A DNA stretch of 64,000 nt, taken from assembly GCA_045652245.1 (NCBI GenBank), contig JAZRTY010000033.1, positions 1 to 64,000 on the forward strand, in the 5' to 3' direction. Made by a program: the position numbers and the translations under genes. Positions within the stretch are counted from its first letter, which is position 1, and each line of letters opens with the position of its first letter. Under the pieces are notes generated by a model. That model ran no database searches. It had not been told where the DNA came from and was given only the letters and a program-made list of their open reading frames with translations. Of the stretch, positions 48,479 to 57,428 are shown one piece after another. The stretch is from SIG622 sp045652245. Its GTDB lineage: Bacteria; Bacillota; Clostridia; Oscillospirales; CAG-382.

Positions 48479-49537
48479 ATGGAAATTAAAATTCAAAAAA
48501 CTACTACTCCAAAAGTAAAGCCTACTGAAAATCTTGGCTTTGGACAATCTTTTTCAGACCATATGTTTATTATGGATTATTCAAGAGATAAGGGCTGGTA
48601 TGATGCAAGAATCGTACCGTTCGCAAATCTTTCTCTTCACCCTGCGGCAACTGTATTCCATTACGGTGCTGAAATATTCGAAGGCCTTAAGGCTTACAGA
48701 TGCGAGGATGGCAGCGTTCAGCTTTTCAGGCCAATTGAAAATGTAAGAAGAATGAATAATTCTGCTGACAGACTTCAGCTTCCTACAATGCCTGAAGAAG
48801 ATATGCTCAAGACAATTGTTGAGTTTGTAAAGGTTGAACAGGATTGGGTTCCATATGGCAAGGGTGAATCACTTTATCTTCGTCCCTTCCTGTTTGGTAA
48901 TGACGAGGCACTTGGTGTTCACAGTATTGTAAATGCAAAATTTGTAATTATCGCATCTCCGAGTGGAAGCTATTACAAGGAAGGCATTAACCCTGTTAAG
49001 ATTATGATTGAAGACGAAGACGTAAGAGCTGTTCGCGGTGGTACAGGCTATGCTAAATGTGGTGGTAACTATGCAGCAGCAAACAGAGCAGGTGCAAAAG
49101 CTGAAACAAAAGGCTATACACAGGTACTTTGGCTTGATGGTGTTGAGAGAAAGTATATTGAAGAAGTTGGCGCTATGAATGTTATGTTCAAAATTGACGG
49201 TGAAATCGTAACTCCTGCGCTTACAGGTTCAATTCTTCCCGGTATTACTAGAAAATCTTGCATTGAGCTTCTCAAGTCAAAGGGTTATAAGGTTTCCGAG
49301 AGACTTCTCTCAATTGATGAGCTTATCGCTTCACTTGAAGATGGAAAGCTTGAAGAAGCTTGGGGATGTGGAACAGCTGCTGTTGTTTCTCCTATCGGTA
49401 AGCTTGCTTATGCAGGTAAGGAATACATAATCAATGAAAATAAAATCGGAGAAGTTACACAGACTCTGTATGATATTCTTACCGGAATTCAGTGGGGTAA
49501 GGTTGAGGATACTTTCGGATGGATTTTAAAGGTATAA
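48479..49537 (+). CDS. ilvE: Branched-chain amino acid aminotransferase
   Basis: 352 residues, fold-type IV PLP enzyme of the longer (BCAT type II) class. FGQSFSDHMFIMDYSRDKGW and FHYGAEIFEGLKAYR near the N-terminus, PLP lysine in GTGYAKCGGNYAAANRAGAKA (about 185-205) and the C-terminal GCGTAAVVSPIGKL (about 300-313). It interconverts Leu, Ile and Val with their 2-oxoacids. Located ahead of the vor genes, which act on the same 2-oxoacids. Confidence 0.95.
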   Translation: MEIKIQKTTTPKVKPTENLGFGQSFSDHMFIMDYSRDKGWYDARIVPFANLSLHPAATVFHYGAEIFEGLKAYRCEDGSVQLFRPIENVRRMNNSADRLQLPTMPEEDMLKTIVEFVKVEQDWVPYGKGESLYLRPFLFGNDEALGVHSIVNAKFVIIASPSGSYYKEGINPVKIMIEDEDVRAVRGGTGYAKCGGNYAAANRAGAKAETKGYTQVLWLDGVERKYIEEVGAMNVMFKIDGEIVTPALTGSILPGITRKSCIELLKSKGYKVSERLLSIDELIASLEDGKLEEAWGCGTAAVVSPIGKLAYAGKEYIINENKIGEVTQTLYDILTGIQWGKVEDTFGWILKV

Positions 49538-50193
49538 AAAGAGTTTCAATCTTTGCAGGTCACTACGGTTCAGGCAAAACCAATATTGCAGTTAATTTCG
49601 CTTATCACATAAGAAAGCTCGGTCATATGGTCGAAATTGCTGACCTTGATATTGTAAACCCGTATTTCAGAACTAAGGACGCTTCTGAATTTTTAGAAAG
49701 TAACGGTATAAGGCTCATTTCATCTGTTATGGCTAACACAAACGTTGATACTCCGGCACTTCCTGCAGAAGCTTACTCGCTTGTTGAAAATATGAGTAAA
49801 TATGCAGTTATTGACGTAGGCGGCGATGACAGGGGAGCATATGCGCTTGGAAGATACACTCCAAGTATAATAAAAGAAAATAATTACGATATGTTCTTTG
49901 TAATAAATCAGTACCGTTATCTTACGAAGAATGTCTCAGGTACAATTGAGGTTATGCGTGAAATTGAAGAAGCGGCTGCTTTGAAATTTACAGGGATTGT
50001 AAATAATTCAAACATCGGTGATACAACGAGTGCAGAGAATATTTTGGAAAGTGTAAATTATGCAAAAGAAGTTTCAGATATTACGAATCTTCCAATTAAG
50101 TTCACATCTGTTTCCGAGAAAATTTATAGCGATCTGGATGGCAAAATTGATAATTTATTTCCAATAAAACTACTAGTAAAACAATCATTTTAA
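49519..50193 (+). CDS. MinD/CobQ-like P-loop ATPase
   Basis: 224 residues. Deviant Walker A FAGHYGSGKTNIAVNFAYH (about 12-30), switch region VEIADLDIVNPYFRTKD and a Walker B-like YAVIDVGGDDRGAYALG (about 94-110). It overlaps ilvE by 19 bases and precedes the ferredoxin subunit of the oxidoreductase. SIMIBI ATPases of this type help metal or FeS cofactor insertion or partner localisation; maturation of the adjacent enzyme is a plausible but unproved role. Confidence 0.8.
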   Translation: MDFKGIKRVSIFAGHYGSGKTNIAVNFAYHIRKLGHMVEIADLDIVNPYFRTKDASEFLESNGIRLISSVMANTNVDTPALPAEAYSLVENMSKYAVIDVGGDDRGAYALGRYTPSIIKENNYDMFFVINQYRYLTKNVSGTIEVMREIEEAAALKFTGIVNNSNIGDTTSAENILESVNYAKEVSDITNLPIKFTSVSEKIYSDLDGKIDNLFPIKLLVKQSF

Positions 50194-50225
50194 AATAAAA
50201 ATCAGATTGAAAGAGAGGCAAAAAT

Positions 50226-50429
50226 ATGTCAAAGGTAACCTTTAACGAGGATATGTGTAAGGGTTGTGGACTTTGCGTTTGCGCTTGTCCTAAAAAAATA
50301 GTTGTCCTTAGTGACAGACTTAACTCTAAAGGATATAAAATTGCAACAGTAAGCGACATCAGCAAATGTATAGCTTGTGCTTTTTGTGCAACTATGTGTC
50401 CGGACAGTATTATAACAGTAGAAAAATAA
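50226..50429 (+). CDS. vorD: 2-oxoacid:ferredoxin oxidoreductase delta (2[4Fe-4S]) subunit
   Basis: 67 residues, two CxxCxxCxxxCP motifs: CKGCGLCVCACP (about 12-23) and CIACAFCATMCP (about 48-59). It carries electrons from the thiamine catalytic subunits to ferredoxin. Behind AGAGAGGC ribosome site and 21 bases ahead of the alpha subunit. Confidence 0.93.
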   Translation: MSKVTFNEDMCKGCGLCVCACPKKIVVLSDRLNSKGYKIATVSDISKCIACAFCATMCPDSIITVEK

Positions 50430-50450
50430 ATCTCAAATTTGGAGGATATT

Positions 50451-51515
50451 ATGAGTGAAAAAGTACTTATGAAAGGAAACGAAGCTCTGGCAGAAGCTGC
50501 AATTATGGCCGGCTGCCGTCATTACTTCGGTTATCCTATAACACCTCAGACTGAGGTTGCGGCATATATGGCAAAGAGAATGCCAAAAATCGACGGTGGC
50601 GTTTTTCTTCAAGCAGAAAGTGAAATTGCAGCCATTAATATGGTAATCGGAGTTGCAGCAACAGGAAAAAGAGTTATGACCTCTTCCTCCAGCCCCGGAA
50701 TTTCACTTAAAAGTGAAGGTATTTCCTATCTTGCAGGCTGTGACCTTCCCGCACTTATCGTTAATGTACAAAGAGGAGGTCCGGGACTTGGTGGCATCCA
50801 ACCGTCGCAATCAGACTATTTTCAGGCAACACGTGGTGGAGGTCACGGCGACTATCATATGATTGTCCTCGCACCATCTTCTGTAAGTGAAATGGTAAAA
50901 CTTACGATTCACGGTTTTGACCTTGCTGACAAATACAGAATGACCTCCATGATTCTTGCAGATGGTACAATGGGTCAGATGATGGAGCCTGTTTCTTTTG
51001 ATGATGTAAAAATTAACAGTTACGATAAGTCATGGGCACTTACAGGAACAAAGTGTGAGAGAAAGCCTAATATCGTAAACTCCCTTTCATTGAACTCTGA
51101 GCAGCTTGAAGAGCAAAATTTTGCAAGATTCGAAAAGTACAGACTTATCGAAGAAACAGAGGCCATGTACGAAGAATACAGAATGGATGATGCTGAGTAT
51201 TGTGTAGTTGCCTTTGGTGTTGCAGCAAGAGTATCACAGAATGCTATTGACATGGCAAGAGAAAAGGGAATCAAGGTTGGTATGATAAGACCAATAACTG
51301 TTTGGCCGTTCCCGAAAAAGGTTCTCAATGAAGCTGCAGATAAGGTTAAAGCTTTCATTTCAGTTGAGCTGAATATGGGACAGATGATTGAAGATATCGA
51401 GCTTGCAACAAGATGCAAGAAGCCGGTATATCTTTGTAACAGAGTTGGAGGAATGATTCCTTCACCTGAAATGATTTTTGAGAAAATTTCTGAAATTACA
51501 GGGGGACAAAACTAA
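50451..51515 (+). CDS. vorB: 2-oxoacid:ferredoxin oxidoreductase alpha subunit (VorB-like)
   Basis: 354 residues. GYPITPQTEVAAYMAKRMP near 27, AESEIAAINMVIGVAATGKRVMTSSSSPGISLKSEG (about 56-90), and NVQRGGPGLGGIQPSQSDYFQATRGGGHGDYHMIVLAP (about 106-143) are the pyrimidine-domain signatures. The GIQPSQSD variant is usual for 2-oxoisovalerate/2-oxoglutarate forms rather than pyruvate. With ilvE nearby, branched-chain 2-oxoacids are the likely substrates. ATG at 50451 follows TTGGAGG; it abuts the beta subunit. Confidence 0.9.
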   Translation: MSEKVLMKGNEALAEAAIMAGCRHYFGYPITPQTEVAAYMAKRMPKIDGGVFLQAESEIAAINMVIGVAATGKRVMTSSSSPGISLKSEGISYLAGCDLPALIVNVQRGGPGLGGIQPSQSDYFQATRGGGHGDYHMIVLAPSSVSEMVKLTIHGFDLADKYRMTSMILADGTMGQMMEPVSFDDVKINSYDKSWALTGTKCERKPNIVNSLSLNSEQLEEQNFARFEKYRLIEETEAMYEEYRMDDAEYCVVAFGVAARVSQNAIDMAREKGIKVGMIRPITVWPFPKKVLNEAADKVKAFISVELNMGQMIEDIELATRCKKPVYLCNRVGGMIPSPEMIFEKISEITGGQN

Positions 51516-52261
51516 TGGTAGTATATGAAAAATCCAAAGCACTTACCGATGCACCGCTTCATTACTGTCCCGGTTGTACACACGGTATTGTTCATAAGCT
51601 TGTAGCTGAAGTACTCGAAGAGCTCGGTGTCAGAGGAAGAGCGATTGGTGTTGCCTCTGTAGGCTGTTCGGTATTTACTTATAACTATTTTAATTGTGAT
51701 ATGGTGCAGGCAGCCCACGGTAGAGCTCCTGCAGTTGCAACCGGCCTTAAGCGTTCAGACAGTAATAATATAGTATTTACATATCAGGGTGACGGTGACC
51801 TTGCAGCAATTGGTACTGCTGAAACTGTTCATTCTGCAGCAAGACGTGAAAATATTACTGTTATATTCGTAAATAACGCAATCTACGGTATGACCGGTGG
51901 TCAGATGGCTCCTACAACACTTCCGGGACAAGTTACTCAGACCTCACCCTACGGCAGAGATGTCGAAAAGGTAGGTTATCCTGTAAAGGTTTGTGAAATG
52001 CTCTCACAGGTTGACGGTGCTTACTATCTCGAAAGAGTTGCGGTAAACAATGTTAAAAATATAAAAAAAGCAAAGGCTGCCATAAAAAAAGCATTCCAGA
52101 ATCAGATAGACGGAAAAGGTTTCTCGCTTGTTGAAGTTCTTTCAACTTGTCCGACAAACTGGGGTAAAACTCCCGAAGATGCACTCGTATGGCTCGAAGA
52201 AAATATGCTTCCTTATTATCCTCTCGGTGTTTATAAGGATGCAGACGAAAAGGAGGACTGA
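51515..52261 (+). CDS. vorA: 2-oxoacid:ferredoxin oxidoreductase beta (TPP) subunit
   Basis: 248 residues. HYCPGCTHGIVHKLVAEVL near the N-terminus, AHGRAPAVATGLKRSDSNNIVFTYQGDGDLAAIGTAE (about 67-103; GDGD ... N binds Mg-TPP) and NAIYGMTGGQMAPTT (about 128-142). Carries out oxidative decarboxylation and forms acyl-CoA. Overlaps the alpha gene by one base and is four bases from the gamma gene. Confidence 0.94.
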   Translation: MVVYEKSKALTDAPLHYCPGCTHGIVHKLVAEVLEELGVRGRAIGVASVGCSVFTYNYFNCDMVQAAHGRAPAVATGLKRSDSNNIVFTYQGDGDLAAIGTAETVHSAARRENITVIFVNNAIYGMTGGQMAPTTLPGQVTQTSPYGRDVEKVGYPVKVCEMLSQVDGAYYLERVAVNNVKNIKKAKAAIKKAFQNQIDGKGFSLVEVLSTCPTNWGKTPEDALVWLEENMLPYYPLGVYKDADEKED

Positions 52262-52264
52262 CAG

Positions 52265-52801
52265 ATGGAAAACAAGATTTTAATTGCAGGTTTTGGTGGT
52301 CAGGGTATCCTTTTTGCAGGTAAATTTATTGCTAATATCGGTCTTATCGACGGGAAAGAGGTTAGCTGGCTTCCGTCATACGGTCCTGAGATGCGTGGAG
52401 GAACTGCAAATTGCAGTATAATCCTTAGTGACAGCAACATAGGTTCTCCTATCGTTGATAATCCTGACATACTTGTTGCTATGAATGCACCTTCACTTGA
52501 TAAATACGAAAATGCAGTTAATAAGGGTGGCGTTATCTTTGTCGACAGCGCACTTATTTCAAGAAAAGTAACAAGAACTGATGTTGATGTTGTGTATATT
52601 CCTGCAACAACAATGGCAAACGAAAATAACCTTAAAGGTCTTGCTAATATGATTATTACAGGAGCTTTAATCAAGAAGTGTAATATTACAGCTCCCGAGA
52701 ATGTTGAAAATTCTCTGAAAAAGGTTGTACCCCCTACAAAGGTAAAGCTTTTTGAGCCTAACAAGAAGGCGCTTGAAATGGGAGCAGCTTTTGTAAACTG
52801 A
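52265..52801 (+). CDS. vorC: 2-oxoacid:ferredoxin oxidoreductase gamma subunit
   Basis: 178 residues. ILIAGFGGQGILFAGKFIANIG (about 4-25) and SWLPSYGPEMRGGTANCSIILSD (about 37-59) are the gamma-domain hallmarks. It completes the four-subunit enzyme. Translation is coupled by an AAGGAGG inside the end of the beta gene. Confidence 0.94.
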   Translation: MENKILIAGFGGQGILFAGKFIANIGLIDGKEVSWLPSYGPEMRGGTANCSIILSDSNIGSPIVDNPDILVAMNAPSLDKYENAVNKGGVIFVDSALISRKVTRTDVDVVYIPATTMANENNLKGLANMIITGALIKKCNITAPENVENSLKKVVPPTKVKLFEPNKKALEMGAAFVN

Positions 52802-52838
52802 TAAAAACACCGTTACATTGAGGTGTAAAGGAGGATAT

Positions 52839-53390
52839 ATGAACGAACAGATTAAAGATATAGGTATGCGACTTCGTTCTCTTCGTGAGGATATGGAAAT
52901 ATCTCTTGAAGAAATGGCTACAAAGCTCGAGGTTGACAAAAGTACATATGAAGCATATGAAAACGGAAATATGGATTTTTCCTTTAGCTTCATTTACAAT
53001 GCCGCTGAAATTCTCGGTGTAGATGTTCTCGACCTTATCAGTGGTAGTGCGCCAACTCTTTCTATGTGTTGTATGGTAAAGAAGGGAAAGGGTTATTCTG
53101 TAAAACGTGGTGATGAATATGATTATAAGCACCTTGCATATACCTTTAGAAACAAAAAGGCAGAGCCATTCCTTGTAACAATCACTCCTGAAGATAAAAC
53201 TCCTGTTATGCACGAGCACGATGGTCAGGAATTCAATTACGTAATTTCCGGTAAAATGATGCTCTATATAGGTGATATTTCTTATGAGCTTTCTAAAGGC
53301 GATAGTGTATATTTCGATGCAAGTGTACCACACGCCGAAATTGCTCTTGGTGATAAGGAAGCGCAGTTTATTGCAGTTGTTATCAAATAA
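52839..53390 (+). CDS. XRE-cupin regulator
   Basis: 183 residues. Helix-turn-helix at about 8-65 (LRSLREDMEISLEEMATKLEVDKSTYEAYENG), then a cupin domain (about 95-183) with MHEHDGQEFNYVISGKMMLYIGD and the PHAE second motif. Such proteins sense a small molecule in the cupin barrel; they frequently flank acyl-CoA ligases and here sit between the oxidoreductase and the ligase. Probably regulates this cluster. ATG at 52839 follows AAGGAGG. Confidence 0.9.
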   Translation: MNEQIKDIGMRLRSLREDMEISLEEMATKLEVDKSTYEAYENGNMDFSFSFIYNAAEILGVDVLDLISGSAPTLSMCCMVKKGKGYSVKRGDEYDYKHLAYTFRNKKAEPFLVTITPEDKTPVMHEHDGQEFNYVISGKMMLYIGDISYELSKGDSVYFDASVPHAEIALGDKEAQFIAVVIK

Positions 53391-53413
53391 TCGCAATTCA
53401 GAGGTGTATTTAA

Positions 53414-55105
53414 ATGGCAATATATGAAAAATTTGTTGGTGCCTCAAGAGATGACTTTCTCTCCCTTAAGGATGCGCAACAGAATTACAAATTAACATTC
53501 AGCGAAAACTTTAATTTTGCTTATGATGTCGTTGATGTTTTAGGAAAGACTAAACCCGATAAGCTTGCGATGATTTGGGTCTCAAAAGACGGTGAAGAAA
53601 AGAAGTTCACCTTCAAGGATATGATGCTTGGGTCTAATAAGGCTGCCAATTATTTCAAGTACCTTGGTATTAAGAAGGGCGATAGAGTAATGCTCGTTCT
53701 TCGTCGTAGCTACTATTTTTGGTTTTGTCTCCTGGGACTTAATAAAATCGGTGCAATTGCAGTTCAGGCAACCGATATGCTCAAAGCTAAGGACTACGTT
53801 TACAGATGTAATGTCGGCAAAATCAAGTGTGTCGTATGTACGGGATACGGAAATGCAACAGAATATTTCGATGAAGGCGAAGGTTACGAAACAGTTGAAA
53901 TTAAGCTTGTAACAGATCACAAAAAAACCGGGAACGGCTGGCATGATTTTATTGAAGGCTTTGAAATGGCAAGTGATAAGTGGCAAAGACCCACAGGTAA
54001 GGATGCAGTTAAAGCTGATGATATAATGCTTATGGCATTTTCTTCGGGTACAACAGGCTATCCTAAAATTATCACCCATAACTTTAAATATCCACTCGGA
54101 CACATTATGACAGGCGTGTTCTGGCATAGAGTTGTTGACGGTGGTTTGCATTTTACAATTTCTGATACCGGCTGGCTAAAATCTCTTTGGGGAAAAATCT
54201 ACGGACAGTGGTTTGGCGAGAGTGCAGTACTTGTATACGATTTTGATAAGTTCTGTGCAAAAGACATACTTTCTGTAATGGAGAAGTACCGTGTTACAAC
54301 CTTCTGTGTTCCACCTACAATGTATAGAATGTTGCTTGAGGATGATGTTAAAAAGTACGACCTAAGTTCACTTACACATTGTTGTTCTGCAGGTGAAGCT
54401 CTGAATCCAGAAATATATAATAAATGGCTTGATGCAACAGGCCACAAAATATATGAGGGCTTCGGACAGACCGAAACCTGCCTCTGTATTGGCACATTAT
54501 ATCCTTGGACAGAGCCTACTCCCGGGACTCTCGGACTTCCTGTTCCGGGTTTTGATATTCAGATACTTGACAATGACGGAAATATCGTTTCACGTGGCGA
54601 AACAGGTGAAATTTGTATTCGAGTTTTAAGTATGAAGAGAAAAGCATGTGGACTTCTTGATACGTATAATTTCAGCGAGGAAGACACAAAACAAGCACTC
54701 TTTGGTGGATTCTATCATACAGGTGATACTGCATATCGTGATGAAAAGGGTATGTTCAGATATGTCGGCAGAAATGACGATGTTATCAAGTCATCAGGTT
54801 ATAGAATTGGCCCGTTTGAAATAGAAAGTGTACTCCTTGAGCATGACGCGGTTCGCGAGGTCGCCGTAACAGGTGTTCCTGATCCAGTTCGTGGCTTTGC
54901 AGTTAAAGCTACTATTGTTCTGAATGACGGTTTCACGCCTTCAGAGGAGCTTACAAAAGAGCTGCAGAAGTATGTAAAAGACAACACAGCACCTTATAAA
55001 TATCCGAGAGTTGTCGAATATGTTGATGCACTTCCCAAGACCTTTAACGGCAAAATCAGAAGAAGCGAGCTTCGTAAAATGGACGCTGAAAAGCAAGGAA
55101 AATAA
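53414..55105 (+). CDS. Acyl-CoA synthetase (AMP-forming)
   Basis: 563 residues. Phosphate-binding loop MAFSSGTTGYPKIITH (about 204-219), YEGFGQTETCLCIGTLYPW (about 352-370), YHTGDTAYRDEKG (about 437-449) and the catalytic Lys in KTFNGKIRRSELRK (about 540-553) place it in the ANL superfamily, nearest to medium-chain/acetyl-CoA-type ligases. Run forwards it activates branched or short-chain acids; behind vor it may operate on isobutyrate, isovalerate or 2-methylbutyrate. Strong terminator follows. Confidence 0.92.
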   Translation: MAIYEKFVGASRDDFLSLKDAQQNYKLTFSENFNFAYDVVDVLGKTKPDKLAMIWVSKDGEEKKFTFKDMMLGSNKAANYFKYLGIKKGDRVMLVLRRSYYFWFCLLGLNKIGAIAVQATDMLKAKDYVYRCNVGKIKCVVCTGYGNATEYFDEGEGYETVEIKLVTDHKKTGNGWHDFIEGFEMASDKWQRPTGKDAVKADDIMLMAFSSGTTGYPKIITHNFKYPLGHIMTGVFWHRVVDGGLHFTISDTGWLKSLWGKIYGQWFGESAVLVYDFDKFCAKDILSVMEKYRVTTFCVPPTMYRMLLEDDVKKYDLSSLTHCCSAGEALNPEIYNKWLDATGHKIYEGFGQTETCLCIGTLYPWTEPTPGTLGLPVPGFDIQILDNDGNIVSRGETGEICIRVLSMKRKACGLLDTYNFSEEDTKQALFGGFYHTGDTAYRDEKGMFRYVGRNDDVIKSSGYRIGPFEIESVLLEHDAVREVAVTGVPDPVRGFAVKATIVLNDGFTPSEELTKELQKYVKDNTAPYKYPRVVEYVDALPKTFNGKIRRSELRKMDAEKQGK

Positions 55106-55114
55106 TATAATGAT

Positions 55115-55152
55115 AAAACAGGATGTAGATAGGTCTACATCCTGTTTTATAT
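55115..55152. terminator. Terminator shared by the acyl-CoA ligase and rarA ends
   Basis: AAAACAGGATGTAGA / TCTACATCCTGTTTT, perfect 15-bp stem over a four-base loop. Confidence 0.92.
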
Positions 55153-55190
55153 TTGTATTTGATGTGTTAAAAATTATCTATAGTAATCTC

Positions 55191-56429
55191 TTATTTTTTT
55201 ATCTTTTCCCAATAACTTTTAGCTATAAGCTCAGTTTTATTATCACCATATTCATAATAAACTCTGTTTTTTATGTCATCAGGTAAATATTGTTGCTTAA
55301 TATAGTGATTTGGATATATGTGTGGATATTTATAGTCTTTATTGTGATTTGAGCTTGGCTGCGTTGAATCTCGCAGATAATCGGGTATGTATATTCCTTT
55401 GCCGGCTTTCACGTCAGCTGCAGCTCTGAAATAAGCATCGTGCCCTGAATTTGACTTCGGTGAAGTTGCAAGAAGTATTGTTGCATCTGCAAGTGGCAGA
55501 CACGCTTCGGGAAGTCCTACCTGCTGTGCTATATCAACACAAGATTTAACAATCGGTATAACACTCGGATATGCAAGTCCAATATCTTCGCACGCTATTA
55601 TCATTAGTCGTCTGCAAGGGGAGAGCAGGTCTCCTGCTTCAAGGAGTCTTGCAAGGTAAAACAGCGCTGCATTCTCGTCAGAACCTCTTATCGATTTCTG
55701 AAGCGCAGAAAGCAGGTCATAATGTTCGTTTCCGTCTCTGTCAAGCCTCATTCCGAAATTTGAAATTGCCTGTTCGACTGCCTGTAAAGTTATATTTCCA
55801 CCTGTTGCCAAAAAACATATTTCAAGTGTTCCAACGCCTTTTCTGACATCTCCACTGCATCTTTCCGAAATCGCTGATAAACAGTCAGAGATATCATCTC
55901 TTTCTTCAGTCTTATATTCATCACACAAGAGGGAATATGCTCTTTTTATCGCCTTTAATATTTCGTCTGAGCTTACGGCTTTGAACTCAAAAATATTAGA
56001 ACGTGAGATTACAGCAGGATAAATTGCATGATATGGATTTTCTGTTGTAGCACCAATAAGAGTGATTTTTCCGTTTTCCATATACTCAAGCAAGGACTGC
56101 TGTTGCTTTTTGTTAAAGTACTGGATTTCGTCAAGATAAAGAAGAATTCCACCTGCACCGAAAACCGATGAGGTTTCTTCACATATAGCCTTGACATCAG
56201 ATAACGAAGAGGTTGTACAATTCAGCTTTCTGATTGTTTTATTACAGTTTTTAGCTATAATTTCTGCAACTGTTGTTTTTCCGGTACCGGGAGGCCCATA
56301 GAAAATCATATTAGTTATATTTCCGTTATCAATAAGATTGCGAAACAGACTACCTTTCTTTAAAAGATGTTCTTGTCCGACAACCTCGTCAAGATTTTGA
56401 GGTCTGATTTTATCGGCGAGTGATGACAT
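55191..56429 (-). CDS. rarA: Replication-associated recombination protein A (RarA/MgsA)
   Basis: 412 residues. Begins DKIRPQNLDEVVGQEHLL, Walker A GPPGTGKTT (about 45-53), Walker B LLYLDEIQYFNKKQQ (about 95-110), sensor 1 ATTENP, and the C-terminal tetramerisation domain with the AADVKAGKG ... YKYPHIYPNHY signature. An AAA+ ATPase acting at stalled replication forks. Monocistronic, convergent with the acyl-CoA ligase gene. Confidence 0.95.
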   Translation of the reverse strand: MSSLADKIRPQNLDEVVGQEHLLKKGSLFRNLIDNGNITNMIFYGPPGTGKTTVAEIIAKNCNKTIRKLNCTTSSLSDVKAICEETSSVFGAGGILLYLDEIQYFNKKQQQSLLEYMENGKITLIGATTENPYHAIYPAVISRSNIFEFKAVSSDEILKAIKRAYSLLCDEYKTEERDDISDCLSAISERCSGDVRKGVGTLEICFLATGGNITLQAVEQAISNFGMRLDRDGNEHYDLLSALQKSIRGSDENAALFYLARLLEAGDLLSPCRRLMIIACEDIGLAYPSVIPIVKSCVDIAQQVGLPEACLPLADATILLATSPKSNSGHDAYFRAAADVKAGKGIYIPDYLRDSTQPSSNHNKDYKYPHIYPNHYIKQQYLPDDIKNRVYYEYGDNKTELIAKSYWEKIKK

Positions 56430-56611
56430 ATAATTTATTCCTTTTTATACTTTATTTCGAAGAAAGTATATCATATTTTGCGTTAAAAGTCAAGCTTCGG
56501 AGTTTGTTTCAAAAATATGAACTACTTTCTTAAAAATATACAAATTCTATATTGTTTTGAAATCTTTATGTTTTATAATGTAGAGTAGATAATTTAAAAA
56601 CGAGGTATTTT

Positions 56612-57415
56612 ATGAAAATTGCAGTTATTGGTGCCGGTAATATGTGTACGGCGATTGTAGGTTCGGTTGCAAAATCCGGCAGAATGGATATAAAAACCTT
56701 TTGTGTTTATGATAAATTCAAGGAGCAGCTTGATAAAATTTCAAAAACAGGTGTAAATAAGGCATATAATCTTGCAGATGCACTTGACGGAGCAGAGTTT
56801 GTTTTGTTTGCAATCAAACCACAGGATTTACCGGAGCTTATTTCTGAAATAAAAGCTGTTTCGTCTGATTACGAAAAAAAGAAATATATTACGATATGTG
56901 CAGGTATATCGACAAGCTTCATTTGTACACAACTTGGAGTTGAAGTTCCAGTAGTAAGAGTTATGCCAAATGCTCCTATGATGATCGGAGCAGGTGCTAC
57001 GGCAATTTCAAGAAATACACTTGTTTCTGACAGGGATTACTCAAAGGTGTGTGGTATATTTTCCTTTGGCGGTGAGGTAGCATCTATACCTGAGGATAAA
57101 ATGGACGCAATTATATCTGTTAATTCTTCAAGTCCTGCATATTTTTATGAATTTATCAGAATTATGATAGAATACGCAAAGCAGCAGGGGATAGATGAAA
57201 AGGTAGCACGCAATATGGCACAAAACGCTATGCTCGGTGCTGCAAAGATGCTGATTTCGTCAGATAAAAGCCCTGAAGAGCTGATTGCTATGGTAAAATC
57301 CAAGAAGGGAACAACCGAAGCAGCTCTCGATAGTTTCAAAAATGATAATTTAGAGCAAATAATTTTTAAAGCTATGTCTGCATGTACAACTCGTGCGCAT
57401 GAGCTTGGCAAATAA
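56612..57415 (+). CDS. proC: Pyrroline-5-carboxylate reductase
   Basis: 267 residues. Rossmann start KIAVIGAGNMCTAIVGSV, ADALDGAEFVLFAIKPQDLPELI, VRVMPNAPMMIGAGATAI (about 113-130) and the C-terminal MVKSKKGTTEAALDSF. Final NADPH-dependent step of proline synthesis. Upstream TATAAT at 56573 with a 16-base spacer to TTGTTT. The DUF624 gene follows after 13 bases. Confidence 0.95.
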   Translation: MKIAVIGAGNMCTAIVGSVAKSGRMDIKTFCVYDKFKEQLDKISKTGVNKAYNLADALDGAEFVLFAIKPQDLPELISEIKAVSSDYEKKKYITICAGISTSFICTQLGVEVPVVRVMPNAPMMIGAGATAISRNTLVSDRDYSKVCGIFSFGGEVASIPEDKMDAIISVNSSSPAYFYEFIRIMIEYAKQQGIDEKVARNMAQNAMLGAAKMLISSDKSPEELIAMVKSKKGTTEAALDSFKNDNLEQIIFKAMSACTTRAHELGK

Positions 57416-57428
57416 CGGAGGTATAAAG

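Noticed and set aside
52758..53447. Leftward 229-codon frame opposite the XRE-cupin gene
   Set aside because: Shadow frame; the opposite strand has clear helix-turn-helix and cupin motifs with a strong ribosome site.
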